Assembly (NCBI RefSeq): GCF_001573155.1
Contig: NZ_JRWG01000002.1
Span: 62,001-126,000, forward strand
Direction: 5' to 3'
Length of the DNA stretch: 64,000 nt
From: Aequorivita aquimaris
GTDB lineage: Bacteria; Bacteroidota; Bacteroidia; Flavobacteriales; Flavobacteriaceae
Position 1 is the first letter of the stretch; every line of letters starts with the position of its first letter. Position numbers and translations under genes: made by a program. A model generated the notes under the pieces. That model worked only from the letters and a program-made list of their open reading frames with translations, searched no databases and had not been told where the DNA came from. This document shows, in pieces, positions 45,217 through 55,186 of this stretch.

Positions 45217-45534
45217 ATGAATAATGCAATACTTTACATTACCATTGGGGCGCTGTTTGATACATTTGGCGATTTGTTTATGAAGAACTGGGTCATCAAC
45301 AACAGTAAAACATACTTTGCTTTTGGGATGCTATTTTATGTGGTGGGTCTCAGCTTTTTGGCCTATAGTTTCACGTTTAAAAACATCGTAATTGCTTCCG
45401 TATTGTTTTTAATTTTCAACGTCGTGTTACTTTCCCTGGTTAATTGGTTTGTTTACAGTGAAGCACTTTCGCATAAGGAAATAGCGGGCCTGTGCCTAGG
45501 GCTTATGGCTGTTGTATTATTTGAATATAATTGA
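45217..45534 (+). CDS. Small four-helix membrane protein (EamA/SMR-like)
   Basis: A 105-aa protein with four membrane helices. The start (NNAILYITIGALFDTFGDLFMKNWVI) and the last helix (HKEIAGLCLGLMAVVLFEY) look like a half-size EamA/SMR-type transporter. SMR proteins work as dimers and export cations or polar metabolites. It lies about 120 bp downstream of the LytTR regulator with a strong terminator at 45597. The substrate is unknown. Confidence 0.8.
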   Translation: MNNAILYITIGALFDTFGDLFMKNWVINNSKTYFAFGMLFYVVGLSFLAYSFTFKNIVIASVLFLIFNVVLLSLVNWFVYSEALSHKEIAGLCLGLMAVVLFEYN

Positions 45535-45596
45535 AAATGATATATAAACTTCATTATAAAATATTCACAATTGAAATTTTCAGTTGTTACAAAAAA

Positions 45597-45628
45597 GAAA
45601 GCCGCTGTGAGGTGCGGCTTTCTTTTTA
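45597..45628 (+). terminator. Rho-independent terminator
   Basis: GAAAGCCGC and GCGGCTTTC form a perfect 9-bp stem around TGTGAGGT, followed by TTTTT. It ends the kinase-regulator-transporter group. Confidence 0.9.
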
Positions 45629-45738
45629 AAAATTTTTTTTGATAATACTGAATTAAGGATAAGGTAATAGTTAGCTATTAGTTTTGTTTCGAAATCAATC
45701 CTGATCAAATTGTTTTCAATTTTCAGTGTTAAAAAAGT

Positions 45739-45775
45739 AAAGTCGCTTTTGAGGAGAAGCGGCTTTTGCTTTTTT
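45739..45775. terminator. Bidirectional-type terminator downstream of cphA
   Basis: AAAGTCGCTT pairs with AAGCGGCTTT around TTGAGGAG. T runs are present in both directions; the minus-strand reading directly follows the cphA stop at 45774-45776. Confidence 0.75.
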
Positions 45776-48410
45776 ATTGCGCAAAAATCATTTCGCCACG
45801 GCTTTCCTGTTCCTTAAATTTCATAACAAGTTCCAACGCATCTGGAATAACATCGCTACAGCAAATTATAAGCGAGCCCTTTTTTGCATTTTTTACGGCG
45901 TGGGTTATGGCTTCTTTTTCTGAAGGGATAATGGTCGTTTTCTTATTAGGATCCCTCATTTTAATTCCCGCATCCAGCATTTTTATTAAATCTTCCTCAG
46001 ATTTTCCACGAAGGTTTTTGTCCTGCCTTATAATTATTTCGTCAAACATCTCGGCTGCAATGCTTCCAAGCTCATTGGTATCCTCTTCCCTTCTATCGCC
46101 TACACCCGCGATGATGCCCACTTTTACGGTTGCCTCCAAATTATTGGTGAAATCCTGTAGCGCGCGCATTCCGGCGGGATTGTGGGCATAATCCAATAGA
46201 ATACTGAAATTTTCAAATTTAAAAAGATTCAACCTACCAGGGGTTTGAGATGCGGAGGGAATGAAAGTTTCCAAAGCCACTTTCATATCCTCAATTCCTA
46301 TTCCGCGCACGTTTGCGGCTATTACAGCTGGAAGGATGTTCTGAATCATAAACGTCGCTTTCCCTCCATACGTCAACGGAATATTTTCCGCTTTCATAAT
46401 ACGCATCTTCCACGTGCCCCTGCACAGGGTTACGTATCCATTTTCATAAATAGCAGTTATGCCACCTAATTTTTGAAGTGCCTTTATCCGCGGATTTTCC
46501 TCATCCATAGAAAAAAGCGCCAAGTTGCAGTTGATACTTCTTCGCATTTCATAAACCAAATCGTCATCAGCATTTAAAATGGCATAGCCGTCCGGCAAAA
46601 CGGTTTCGGGAATTACCCCTTTTACCTTTGCCAATTGTTCTATGGTATGTATTCCCTTCAGTCCTAAGTGGTCTGCCGCAACATTTGTAACGATGCCCAC
46701 ATCGCACTTTTTAAAACCAAGTCCCGCACGCAACAACCCCCCACGGGCACATTCCAGAACCGCAAAATTCACGGTAGGATCTTTTAATACGAATTCGGCA
46801 CTTGCGGGCCCAGTGCAATCTCCCTTCATCAACAATCTATTCTGAATATAAACGCCATCACTGGTGGTGTAACCTACTCTGTATCCCTTCATTTTTGCCA
46901 TATGCGCTATAAGGCGCGTGGTGGTAGTTTTGCCATTGGTACCCGTAGTGGCAATAATAGGAATACGTCCCGTATTTCCCTGCTGCGGAAACAATTTATC
47001 TACCACAGGAGCTGCAACGTTTCTTGGCAAGCCAGTCGTTGGTGCCAAATGCATTCTAAAGCCCGGACCAGCATTCACTTCCAGTACTGCACCTCCGGTT
47101 TCTTCCAACGGTTTACTTATGTCGGTAGTCATTATATCAATTCCACAAATGTCGAGGTCTATTATTTTTGAAATGCGCTCCGCCATGGAAACGTTAGAAG
47201 GATGCACTATATCCGTTACATCCTCTGCCGTACCGCCCGTACTCAAGTTTGCCGTATCTTTTAAGATTACAGTTTCACCCTTTGCAGGAACGGAATCTTC
47301 AGTATATCCCTTTGCAGCAATAATGGTTTTGGTTAAATCATTAATAGTGATTTTTGTGAGTACATTTTCGTGCCCGTAACCACGACGGGAATCTTTGTTC
47401 ACCTCATCAACCAATTCCTTTATTGTCGATTTTCCATCTCCCACTACATTTGCCGGGGTGCGTTTGGCAGCGGCAACCAAAACGTTGTTTATAACCAATA
47501 GGCGGTAATCTTCGCCAGTGATGTATTTTTCAATAATTACTTTTGAAGAAACATTTTTTGCGGCGTGGAATGCCACTAAAGCATCTTCATAATTTTTAAT
47601 GTTTACCGTTATTCCGCGACCGTGGTTTCCGCCCACCGGTTTTACAACCAAGGGAAACCCAACGTATCTACAGGCAGCCTCCAGACTGCTTTCGCGACCA
47701 ATAATATCACCCCGGGGAACGAGCACTTCGGCCTGTTCCAAAAGATATTTTGTGTCTTCTTTGTCGCAAGCCAATTCCACTCCAATACTGCTGGTTTCCG
47801 AAGTTACCGTTGCTTGAATTCTTTTTTGGTTAGCGCCGTAACCCAATTGGCAAAGGGAGTATTTATTCAAACGAATCCACGGAATGCCACGGGCTTCGGC
47901 TTCTTCAACAATGGAGCCTGTACTGGGCCCTAAGCGCTCGTCTTCACGAATTTCGCGCATTCGTTGTATATCGGCTTCCAAATCATAGCTATCACCCGAG
48001 ATGAGTGCCTTGCAAATATCGACCGCAGCTTTGGCGGCATAGCGCCCCACGTTTTCTTCAATATAACTAAAGACCACATTGTACACGCCCTTTTCGCCAT
48101 AACCGCGTGTTCTTCCAAAGCCCGTATCCATATCGGCCAAAGTCTGTATTTCCAATGCAATATGTTCAATAACATGCCCCATCCACGTGCCTTCTTCCAC
48201 ACGTTGAAAAAATCCGCCCGGTTCACCCACGCTACAACGATGGCTGTACATGCTGGGAAACATCATTTTAAGCCGATCATTAAACCCGTCAATCTTGTTT
48301 GAAGGAAGTTCTTCCATCTCTTCCAGATCCAGAACCATTACAATTAATTTATGACGGCGTATAGACCAGTAATTTGGTCCCCGCATGGCGTTGATTTCTC
48401 TAATTCGCAT
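45774..48410 (-). CDS. cphA: Cyanophycin synthetase
   Basis: An 878-aa enzyme with the CphA layout: N-terminal domain, ATP-grasp domain (PLVVKPVGGNHGRG near 253-266, EVNAGPGFRMH near 444-454) and a Mur-ligase-like domain with P-loop ATTGTNGKTTTT at 487-498. It polymerises Asp and Arg into cyanophycin, a nitrogen reserve. It is divergent from cphB across about 96 bp and ends at a terminator. Both catalytic domains look complete. Confidence 0.95.
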   Translation of the reverse strand: MRIREINAMRGPNYWSIRRHKLIVMVLDLEEMEELPSNKIDGFNDRLKMMFPSMYSHRCSVGEPGGFFQRVEEGTWMGHVIEHIALEIQTLADMDTGFGRTRGYGEKGVYNVVFSYIEENVGRYAAKAAVDICKALISGDSYDLEADIQRMREIREDERLGPSTGSIVEEAEARGIPWIRLNKYSLCQLGYGANQKRIQATVTSETSSIGVELACDKEDTKYLLEQAEVLVPRGDIIGRESSLEAACRYVGFPLVVKPVGGNHGRGITVNIKNYEDALVAFHAAKNVSSKVIIEKYITGEDYRLLVINNVLVAAAKRTPANVVGDGKSTIKELVDEVNKDSRRGYGHENVLTKITINDLTKTIIAAKGYTEDSVPAKGETVILKDTANLSTGGTAEDVTDIVHPSNVSMAERISKIIDLDICGIDIMTTDISKPLEETGGAVLEVNAGPGFRMHLAPTTGLPRNVAAPVVDKLFPQQGNTGRIPIIATTGTNGKTTTTRLIAHMAKMKGYRVGYTTSDGVYIQNRLLMKGDCTGPASAEFVLKDPTVNFAVLECARGGLLRAGLGFKKCDVGIVTNVAADHLGLKGIHTIEQLAKVKGVIPETVLPDGYAILNADDDLVYEMRRSINCNLALFSMDEENPRIKALQKLGGITAIYENGYVTLCRGTWKMRIMKAENIPLTYGGKATFMIQNILPAVIAANVRGIGIEDMKVALETFIPSASQTPGRLNLFKFENFSILLDYAHNPAGMRALQDFTNNLEATVKVGIIAGVGDRREEDTNELGSIAAEMFDEIIIRQDKNLRGKSEEDLIKMLDAGIKMRDPNKKTTIIPSEKEAITHAVKNAKKGSLIICCSDVIPDALELVMKFKEQESRGEMIFAQ

Positions 48411-48478
48411 AAGTTGACGGATTTGTTAGTTTAGTTCGAATTTGATAAATATATGATTAATTTTTATAACAATTACCG

Positions 48479-48486
48479 TATTTTTG
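48479..48486 (+). promoter_or_regulatory. -7 element (TATTTTTG) of the cphB promoter
   Basis: TATTTTTG matches TAnnTTTG, with TTA (two of three bases of TTG) at 48457-48459 after a 19-base spacer. The cphB ATG is 20 bases downstream. The region also serves the divergent cphA gene. Confidence 0.55.
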
Positions 48487-48506
48487 CCCGCAAATCAAAT
48501 AAATTC

Positions 48507-49379
48507 ATGAGCGTAAAAGGCACACTGATCCCCATAGGTGGAAATGAAGACAAAGGAAATGGAGAAAATGAAAGATATACGCTGGAATATATACAGCGGG
48601 GTATTTTGGCACGCGTGGTACGTGAAAGTGGCGGCATAGATGCACATATAATCGTAATTCCCACAGCATCCAGTATTCCGGTGGAAGTGAGCGAGAACTA
48701 CCTTTCTGCATTCCAAAAATTGGGTTGCAAGAATGTGAAAATCATGGATATTAGAAGCCGCGAGGAAGCTGAAAATCCCGAATTCCTCAATTTGATGAAA
48801 GAAGCCAACTGCGTTATGTTTTCAGGTGGTGATCAGTCCAAAATAGTGAAGTACATAGGCGGCACTACGCTGAACCAAATTATAAAGGAAAAATACGAAA
48901 ATGAAGAATTCGTAATTGCCGGAACCAGCGCGGGCGCCATGTGCATGAGCGAGGAAATGATTACCGGCGGTGGCGTGCAGGAAGCCTTTACTAAAGGCGC
49001 GGTTAATATGGGCAAGGGTATGGGTTACATTCCAAATTTCATAATTGATTCGCACTTTATTCGCCGCGGCCGCTTCGGAAGGCTGGCAGAAGCAGTAGCT
49101 CGTTTTCCCATGAAAATTGGAATCGGCCTTGCCGAAGACACAGGGATGGTCATCAAAAACCGAAACAACTGCGAAGTAATAGGCTCCGGGATGGTCATTC
49201 TTTTTGACCCCCGCAGGCTAATACACAATAATCGTGACGTGGTGCCGGAGGGCTCTCCTATGTCAATAACAAATTTGAAAACACATATTTTGGCCAACGG
49301 CGATAAACTGGACATTAAAGAGAAGCGTGTGCATATTTCGCCCATCCATTTGGAAATGACAGACGTTGAAACCTTGTAG
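48507..49379 (+). CDS. cphB: Cyanophycinase
   Basis: A 290-aa S51-family peptidase. It has SGGDQSKI and the catalytic Ser141 in AGTSAGAMCMSE, the marks of cyanophycinase. It cuts cyanophycin to beta-Asp-Arg dipeptides inside the cell. I chose ATG 48507 (MSVKGTLIPIGG); an ATG at 48453 would add a non-conserved extension. The dipeptides would go to the isoaspartyl peptidase encoded just downstream on the opposite strand. Confidence 0.95.
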   Translation: MSVKGTLIPIGGNEDKGNGENERYTLEYIQRGILARVVRESGGIDAHIIVIPTASSIPVEVSENYLSAFQKLGCKNVKIMDIRSREEAENPEFLNLMKEANCVMFSGGDQSKIVKYIGGTTLNQIIKEKYENEEFVIAGTSAGAMCMSEEMITGGGVQEAFTKGAVNMGKGMGYIPNFIIDSHFIRRGRFGRLAEAVARFPMKIGIGLAEDTGMVIKNRNNCEVIGSGMVILFDPRRLIHNNRDVVPEGSPMSITNLKTHILANGDKLDIKEKRVHISPIHLEMTDVETL

Positions 49380-49429
49380 CAATTAGCTATATATTGTCTG
49401 TTGAAATAACCGGTTATAAAAAAGAAGTA

Positions 49430-50362
49430 TCAATCTCTATAAATACTAATCTCCTTTCTTTCCTCGGAGGTCTTAAAAGCACGGTACATTCCCTCGGTAT
49501 TGAAGGGCATCGCAATGTTTCCTTCGGCATCAACGGCAATCAAACCGCCATCACCGCCAATTTCCAAAACTCTTTTGTTGATTACTTCGGAAGCGGCTTC
49601 TTCCACGGACATTCCTTTGTATTCCATTAAGCAGGAAACATCATACGCCACCACGCCACGGATAAAGTATTCACCACTGCCCGTACAGCTAACGGCACAG
49701 GTTTTATTGTTAGCATAGGTTCCGGCACCAACCATTGGGCTGTCGCCTACACGGCCCCAACGCTTGTTGGTCATCCCTCCGGTTGAGGTTGCGGCGGCAA
49801 TATTCCCGTTTTTATCACAGGCCACTGCGCCCACGGTGCCAAACTTGCCTTCCTTTTTCATACTGTGGTCCAACTGAAACTTGTCGCTGTCCTTTATATT
49901 TTGCCATTGCTGGTAGCGGTGTTCATCATAGAAATATTCGGGAGCCTCTAAATTATAATCCAAACTTTTCGCAAAACGCATCGCGCCTTCGCCCGCCAAA
50001 AAAACGTGATCTGTCTTTTCCATAATATCCCGCGCCAGGGAAATTGGGTTTTTAATTCCCGTAATTAAAGAAACTGCACCTGCATCCAGCGTTTTTCCAT
50101 CCATAATTGCGGCGTCCATTTCGTGGGTGCCATCATTGGTAAAAACACTGCCTTTTCCCGCGTTGAAAAGGGGGGAATCCTCCAAATGGTTTACGGCAGT
50201 TTCCACCGCATCCATCGCCGACCCGTTATTTTCTAAAATTGCATAGCCCCTTTCAAGCGCTTCATTTAAGGCAATTTTATACGCTTCCTCTTTTTCCGGG
50301 GTCATCAAGCCCTTTACAAGTGTTCCGGCGCCGCCGTGGATTACTAGGGAATATTTTTTCAT
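49430..50362 (-). CDS. iaaA: Isoaspartyl peptidase / plant-type asparaginase
   Basis: A 310-aa Ntn-hydrolase. LVIHGGAGT near the start and the autocleavage site with nucleophile Thr176 in GKFGTVGAV define the isoaspartyl peptidase group. It would split beta-Asp-Arg dipeptides from cyanophycinase into Asp and Arg, closing the pathway. The frame extends upstream to 50473, but the start at 50362 matches the family. It is a distant relative of the glycosylasparaginase at 39958. Confidence 0.92.
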   Translation of the reverse strand: MKKYSLVIHGGAGTLVKGLMTPEKEEAYKIALNEALERGYAILENNGSAMDAVETAVNHLEDSPLFNAGKGSVFTNDGTHEMDAAIMDGKTLDAGAVSLITGIKNPISLARDIMEKTDHVFLAGEGAMRFAKSLDYNLEAPEYFYDEHRYQQWQNIKDSDKFQLDHSMKKEGKFGTVGAVACDKNGNIAAATSTGGMTNKRWGRVGDSPMVGAGTYANNKTCAVSCTGSGEYFIRGVVAYDVSCLMEYKGMSVEEAASEVINKRVLEIGGDGGLIAVDAEGNIAMPFNTEGMYRAFKTSEERKEISIYRD

Positions 50363-50431
50363 CTGAAATATTTTAGGGCGGAAAAATACGAATTGCAATT
50401 CAATTAATTTCGCACCATTGAAGAAGTTTTG

Positions 50432-50439
50432 TAGTTTTG
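50432..50439 (+). promoter_or_regulatory. -7 element (TAGTTTTG) of the polA promoter
   Basis: TAGTTTTG fits TAnnTTTG, with TCG (two of three) at 50410-50412 after 19 bases. The polA ATG follows 22 bases later. Confidence 0.5.
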
Positions 50440-50461
50440 GAATTCGTCTAAAAAATCCAAA

Positions 50462-53302
50462 ATGTCCACCCAAAAACGCCTTTTCCTTCTCGATGCTTAC
50501 GCCCTTATTTTTCGCGGGTATTACGCACTTATAAAAAATCCAACTATTAACTCAAAAGGGCAGGACACTTCTGCCATTATGGGGTTTCTCAATTCGCTTT
50601 TTGATGTTATCCGCCGCGAACGCCCCGACCATTTGGCCGTTTGTTTCGACAAGGACGGAAGCACCGAACGCACCGAAATGTTTGCGGATTACAAAGCAAA
50701 CCGAGATGAAACGCCTGACGTAATCCGTCAATCCATCCCGATTATCCAAGAAATAATTAAGGCAATGCACATTCCATGCGTGGAACTATCAGGTTTGGAG
50801 GCTGATGATATTATCGGCACCCTTGCGCAACAGGCAGAAAAACAGGGCTACCAAGTTTTTATGGTTACGCCCGATAAGGATTTTGGGCAACTGGTAACCG
50901 AAAATATTTTTATGTACCGTCCGGCGCGTATGGGCAACGCCATTGAAATTTGGGGCATTCCGGAAGTTCAAAAACGTTTTGGCGTAGAGCGACCGGAACA
51001 GGTAATTGATTATCTGGGAATGATGGGCGATGCCAGTGATAACATTCCCGGCCTACCGGGCGTAGGCGAAAAGACCGCAAAAAAATTCATTGCGGAATTC
51101 GGCTCAATGGAAAACCTCTTAGCAAATACCGATAAGCTGAAAGGCAAAATGCGGGAAAAGGTGGAAGAAAATGCCGAGTTGGGACTTCTGTCCAAAAAAC
51201 TCGCCACAATCTGCACCACTTGCGATGTTACTTTCAATGAAAAAGATTATGAACTCTCCATGCCCGACGGCGAAAAAGTGCAACAGATTTTTGAGGAACT
51301 GGAATTCCGAAGATTGAAAGAGCAGTTTTTAAAACTGTTTTCAGAAGAAGGCGCTGCGGAAAAAGTGACGCAGATTTCAAATTCTGAAACCGCGAAAAAA
51401 ACAACCGCTTCGTCCGCAGGCAGTGGTCAATTTTCACTTTTTGGCGGCGATGGCGAAGCAGCCGAAGAAATAAAAAGCTATAATTCCCGTGCTACTATTG
51501 AAAATACCGAACATTTCTACCAAACCGTACAAGCGGGAATGGGCACCAAGTTGTTTCTTCAGAATTTGATGAAGCAAAAGAGTGTGTGTTTTGATACAGA
51601 AACCACAAGTTTGAATCCGTTGGAAGCAGAACTTGTCGGCATTGCTTTTTCTTGGGAAAAGGGAAAAGGGTTTTACATTCCGTTTCCAGAAAATAAAGAA
51701 GAAGCGCAACAGCTTTTGGAAGCACTACGTCCGTTTTTTGAAGACGAATCCATTGAGAAGATTGGTCAAAATTTGAAATACGACATCAAGGTTTTGGCGA
51801 AATATAATATTTCGGTAAAAGGAAAATTGTTCGACACCATGCTCGCGCATTATCTTATAAATCCAGATATGCGGCACAATATGGACGTTTTGAGCGAAAC
51901 CTACCTCAACTACACCCCTGTTTCAATTACGGAATTGATTGGCAAAAAAGGCAAAAACCAATTGAATATGCGAGACGTTGCCATTGAAAAGCAAACCGAG
52001 TATGCCGTTGAGGATGCTGATGTAACCTTTCAATTAAAAGAGCATTTTGAAAAAGAGCTGGGCGAGGCAAATACCCAAAAATTGTTTGACGAAATTGAAG
52101 TGCCGTTACTACGTGTTTTGGCGGCTATGGAATTGGAGGGCATCAATTTGGACGAAGATTTCCTAAAAAAACTTTCCGAAGAATTGGACAAAGATATTCT
52201 TCAGCTTGAAAAAAACATTTACGAAGAAGCCGGGGAAGAATTCAATATTGCTTCGCCAAAACAGTTGGGCGATATTCTCTTCGGAAAAATGAAGCTGATA
52301 GACAAGCCGAAAAAAACCAAAACGGGGCAATATTCAACTGCAGAAGATGTGCTTTCCTATTTGGCGAAAGACCATAAAATAATCCGCGATGTTTTGGAAT
52401 ACCGAGGGCTCACCAAACTGAAAAGCACCTATGTTGATGCGCTTCCGGGGCAGGTGGAACCATCCACTGGGAGGGTTCACACAGATTATATGCAGACCGT
52501 CGCGGCCACGGGCCGTTTGAGCAGCAACAATCCGAACTTGCAGAATATTCCAATCCGAACCGAACGCGGGCGTGAGGTGCGAAAGGCATTTATCCCAAGA
52601 AACGAGGATTACGTTTTGATGGCAGCGGATTATAGTCAGATAGAACTCCGCATTATTGCCGCGTTGAGCGAAGAGGACAATATGATTGAAGCCTTTAAAA
52701 ATGGCGAGGATATTCACGCCTCCACGGCTTCAAAAGTGTTCAATGTACCTTTAAGTGAAGTAACACGGGAGCAACGAAGCAATGCCAAAACCGTAAACTT
52801 TGGGATTATATACGGCGTTTCAGCTTTCGGCCTCAGCAACCAAACCGACCTGTCCCGAACAAAGGCGAAGGATTTGATTGACACCTATTATAAAACCTAT
52901 CCAAAACTTCGGAATTTTATAAGTGAACAAATTCAGTTTGCCCGCGAAAACGGCTATGTACAAACCGTTTTGGGAAGAAGACGCTATTTAAAAGACATCA
53001 ACGGAAGCAACCAAGTAGTACGTGGTGCCGCAGAGCGAAATGCCGTGAACGCTCCAATCCAGGGAAGTGCGGCAGACATTATTAAAATTGCGATGATCAA
53101 CATTCACAAAAAGTTGGAAGCAGAAAATTACAAAAGCAAAATGCTGCTTCAAGTGCATGATGAATTGGTTTTTGATGCCTATAAGCCCGAACTCGAAAAA
53201 CTAAAAATCATGGTAAAGCACGAAATGGAAAATGCTTATACGCTGAGCGTTCCATTGGATGTTGACTTGGGTGTGGGTGAGAATTGGTTGGAGGCGCATT
53301 AA
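50462..53302 (+). CDS. polA: DNA polymerase I
   Basis: A 946-aa family A polymerase with three domains. The 5'-3' exonuclease (residues 1-290) has YALIFRGYYAL and LEADDIIGTL. The 3'-5' exonuclease (about 350-530) retains CFDTETTSLNP with its metal-binding Asp and Glu. The polymerase (570-946) has ADYSQIELRI, RSNAKTVNFGIIYG and the LLQVHDELVFDA motif. It is likely proofreading-competent and serves in repair and Okazaki fragment processing. It is divergent from iaaA. Confidence 0.97.
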   Translation: MSTQKRLFLLDAYALIFRGYYALIKNPTINSKGQDTSAIMGFLNSLFDVIRRERPDHLAVCFDKDGSTERTEMFADYKANRDETPDVIRQSIPIIQEIIKAMHIPCVELSGLEADDIIGTLAQQAEKQGYQVFMVTPDKDFGQLVTENIFMYRPARMGNAIEIWGIPEVQKRFGVERPEQVIDYLGMMGDASDNIPGLPGVGEKTAKKFIAEFGSMENLLANTDKLKGKMREKVEENAELGLLSKKLATICTTCDVTFNEKDYELSMPDGEKVQQIFEELEFRRLKEQFLKLFSEEGAAEKVTQISNSETAKKTTASSAGSGQFSLFGGDGEAAEEIKSYNSRATIENTEHFYQTVQAGMGTKLFLQNLMKQKSVCFDTETTSLNPLEAELVGIAFSWEKGKGFYIPFPENKEEAQQLLEALRPFFEDESIEKIGQNLKYDIKVLAKYNISVKGKLFDTMLAHYLINPDMRHNMDVLSETYLNYTPVSITELIGKKGKNQLNMRDVAIEKQTEYAVEDADVTFQLKEHFEKELGEANTQKLFDEIEVPLLRVLAAMELEGINLDEDFLKKLSEELDKDILQLEKNIYEEAGEEFNIASPKQLGDILFGKMKLIDKPKKTKTGQYSTAEDVLSYLAKDHKIIRDVLEYRGLTKLKSTYVDALPGQVEPSTGRVHTDYMQTVAATGRLSSNNPNLQNIPIRTERGREVRKAFIPRNEDYVLMAADYSQIELRIIAALSEEDNMIEAFKNGEDIHASTASKVFNVPLSEVTREQRSNAKTVNFGIIYGVSAFGLSNQTDLSRTKAKDLIDTYYKTYPKLRNFISEQIQFARENGYVQTVLGRRRYLKDINGSNQVVRGAAERNAVNAPIQGSAADIIKIAMINIHKKLEAENYKSKMLLQVHDELVFDAYKPELEKLKIMVKHEMENAYTLSVPLDVDLGVGENWLEAH

Positions 53303-53426
53303 TTTTGCTACAGTTTTCAAGGCTTTAAGCTGTAAAGTAGATTGTATTTTAAGAATTTCTTAACTTTTTTATGTTATGGATTATGGGAAATCAGTATTTT
53401 GCTGCCAAAATATTGAAGCACTTACT

Positions 53427-55004
53427 ATGAAAAACTCCTTTACACTTTTATCACTTTTCTTTTTTGTATTTACCATCCAAGCCCAAGACCCAAACATTCT
53501 TTGGCAGCGGACTATTGGGGGGAGTGGAGATGAAACACTTTATAGTATAAAACAAACACCAGACGGTGGTTACATTGTTGGAGGTGCTTCAGGATCGGAT
53601 ATTTCAGGAGATAAAACTGACGCTTCCAATGGATTTTTTGATATTTGGATCGTAAAAACAGATGCAGATGGTAATATTGAATGGCAGAATTCCATTGGGG
53701 GAAATGCTTTAGATGATCTTCACTCTATTGAATTGACTCCCGATGGTGGATTCATTGCCTGTGGGGAATCAACCTCCGACATTTCTGGTGATAAATCTGA
53801 AAACTCGAGAGGTTTAGATGACTATTGGATTGTGAAACTTGATGCTTCTGGAAATGTAGAATGGGACAAAACTATAGGCGGGAGTGATTCTGAAAGTTTT
53901 CCCCAAATAAGAGTTTCAAATGACAGTTATCTTATAAGTGGAGATTCGTGGTCAAACATTTCTGGCGACAAGACCGAAAACGCAATTGGGGAAGATGATT
54001 ATTGGCTATTAAAGCTAGACCTTTCGGGGAATATTATTTGGCAGAAAACTATCGGGGGGTCATCATATGACTCATTTTCTACAATGGCATTAACACATGA
54101 TGGCGGTTGTATTCTAGGAGGATATTCAGACTCAAATATTTCTGGAAATAAAACTGAAAATTCAAAAGGAGGATTTGATTTCTGGATTGTAAAACTAGAT
54201 TCTTCTGGAGACATCGTGTGGGACAAAACTATAGGTGGCAGTGGGACAGATGTTTTGAATTCTATAGTACAAACTTTAGATAATGGCTTTCTTTTATCAG
54301 GAAGATCATCTTCAGATATATCAGGCGACAAAACCGAAAATTCAGAAGGGGAATCCGACTTCTGGATTGTTAAACTTGCTTCAAACGGAACAATAGAATG
54401 GCAAAATACTATTGGGGGCAATGATATTGACCAAGCATATTCTGCAAACCAAACCTCCGATAGCGGTTATATTATAGGTGGGTTCTCCCGGTCTACTATT
54501 TCAGGGGATAAAACTGAAAACGGGCAAGGCAATTTCGATTGTTGGTTAGTTAAAATAAACAACGTTGGGATTATTGAATGGCAAAATACTATTGGTGGAA
54601 GTGAAATTGATGGTATAACTTCAGTTATGCAATCTTCAGATGGAAGTTATATTTTGGGAGGAAACTCACAATCAAATATTTCAGGAGATAAATCCGAAAA
54701 TTCACGCGGTGAACAAGATTATTGGATCATAAAACACGCCCAAACCTTAGGAATAGAAGAAAACCCATTCGCAACAGCAATAACCCTCTACCCCAACCCA
54801 ACAAAAAACATATTACAACTAAATACCCAAGACAAAACCATAGACCAAGTAAACATTTACACCATGACGGGCAGTAAAGTTTTGCAATTGGATGTTGACA
54901 CAATTTCTCCAAGCATCGATGTTTCCAGCTTGGCCTTGGGGGTTTATTATGTACAGTTGTATTCGGGGAAAAATGTGGCCTTGAAAAAGTTTGTGAAGGA
55001 ATGA
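53427..55004 (+). CDS. T9SS-exported seven-repeat protein
   Basis: About 525 aa: signal peptide (MKNSFTLLSLFFFVFTIQAQ), seven repeats of about 60 aa, then a T9SS type A sorting domain (LYPNPTKNILQL to the end, ALKKFVKE). Each repeat begins with a (I/V)xW(Q/D)xTIGG(S/N) strand and ends with FWIVKLD-like. Seven such blades suggest a beta-propeller. The ATG at 53427 gives the signal peptide; an upstream in-frame ATG at 53376 does not. It is secreted and probably attached to the cell surface; function unknown. Confidence 0.87.
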   Translation: MKNSFTLLSLFFFVFTIQAQDPNILWQRTIGGSGDETLYSIKQTPDGGYIVGGASGSDISGDKTDASNGFFDIWIVKTDADGNIEWQNSIGGNALDDLHSIELTPDGGFIACGESTSDISGDKSENSRGLDDYWIVKLDASGNVEWDKTIGGSDSESFPQIRVSNDSYLISGDSWSNISGDKTENAIGEDDYWLLKLDLSGNIIWQKTIGGSSYDSFSTMALTHDGGCILGGYSDSNISGNKTENSKGGFDFWIVKLDSSGDIVWDKTIGGSGTDVLNSIVQTLDNGFLLSGRSSSDISGDKTENSEGESDFWIVKLASNGTIEWQNTIGGNDIDQAYSANQTSDSGYIIGGFSRSTISGDKTENGQGNFDCWLVKINNVGIIEWQNTIGGSEIDGITSVMQSSDGSYILGGNSQSNISGDKSENSRGEQDYWIIKHAQTLGIEENPFATAITLYPNPTKNILQLNTQDKTIDQVNIYTMTGSKVLQLDVDTISPSIDVSSLALGVYYVQLYSGKNVALKKFVKE

Positions 55005-55081
55005 TTTCCCAGTCTTGGTTCTTGGCTCTTTATTCTTTCAGCAAAGTGATCTTTTTTCAAAGAAAATTTATTTCCCACCCC

Positions 55082-55111
55082 TTGCTTTTCAAATAAATAA
55101 CACTACATTTG
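55082..55111 (+). promoter_or_regulatory. Canonical Bacteroidota promoter of rplM-rpsI
   Basis: TTG at 55082-55084, exactly 19 bases, then TACATTTG at 55104-55111 is a full match to the TTG-N19-TAnnTTTG consensus. The leader to the rplM ATG is about 70 bases, enough for regulation by a ribosomal protein. Confidence 0.8.
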
Positions 55112-55186
55112 CACCCCTCTTAGACAAAATCCGTTTTGTTTAAAGGGTGAGAAACAATGATTTATTAACCTATTGACAAAAAACTA

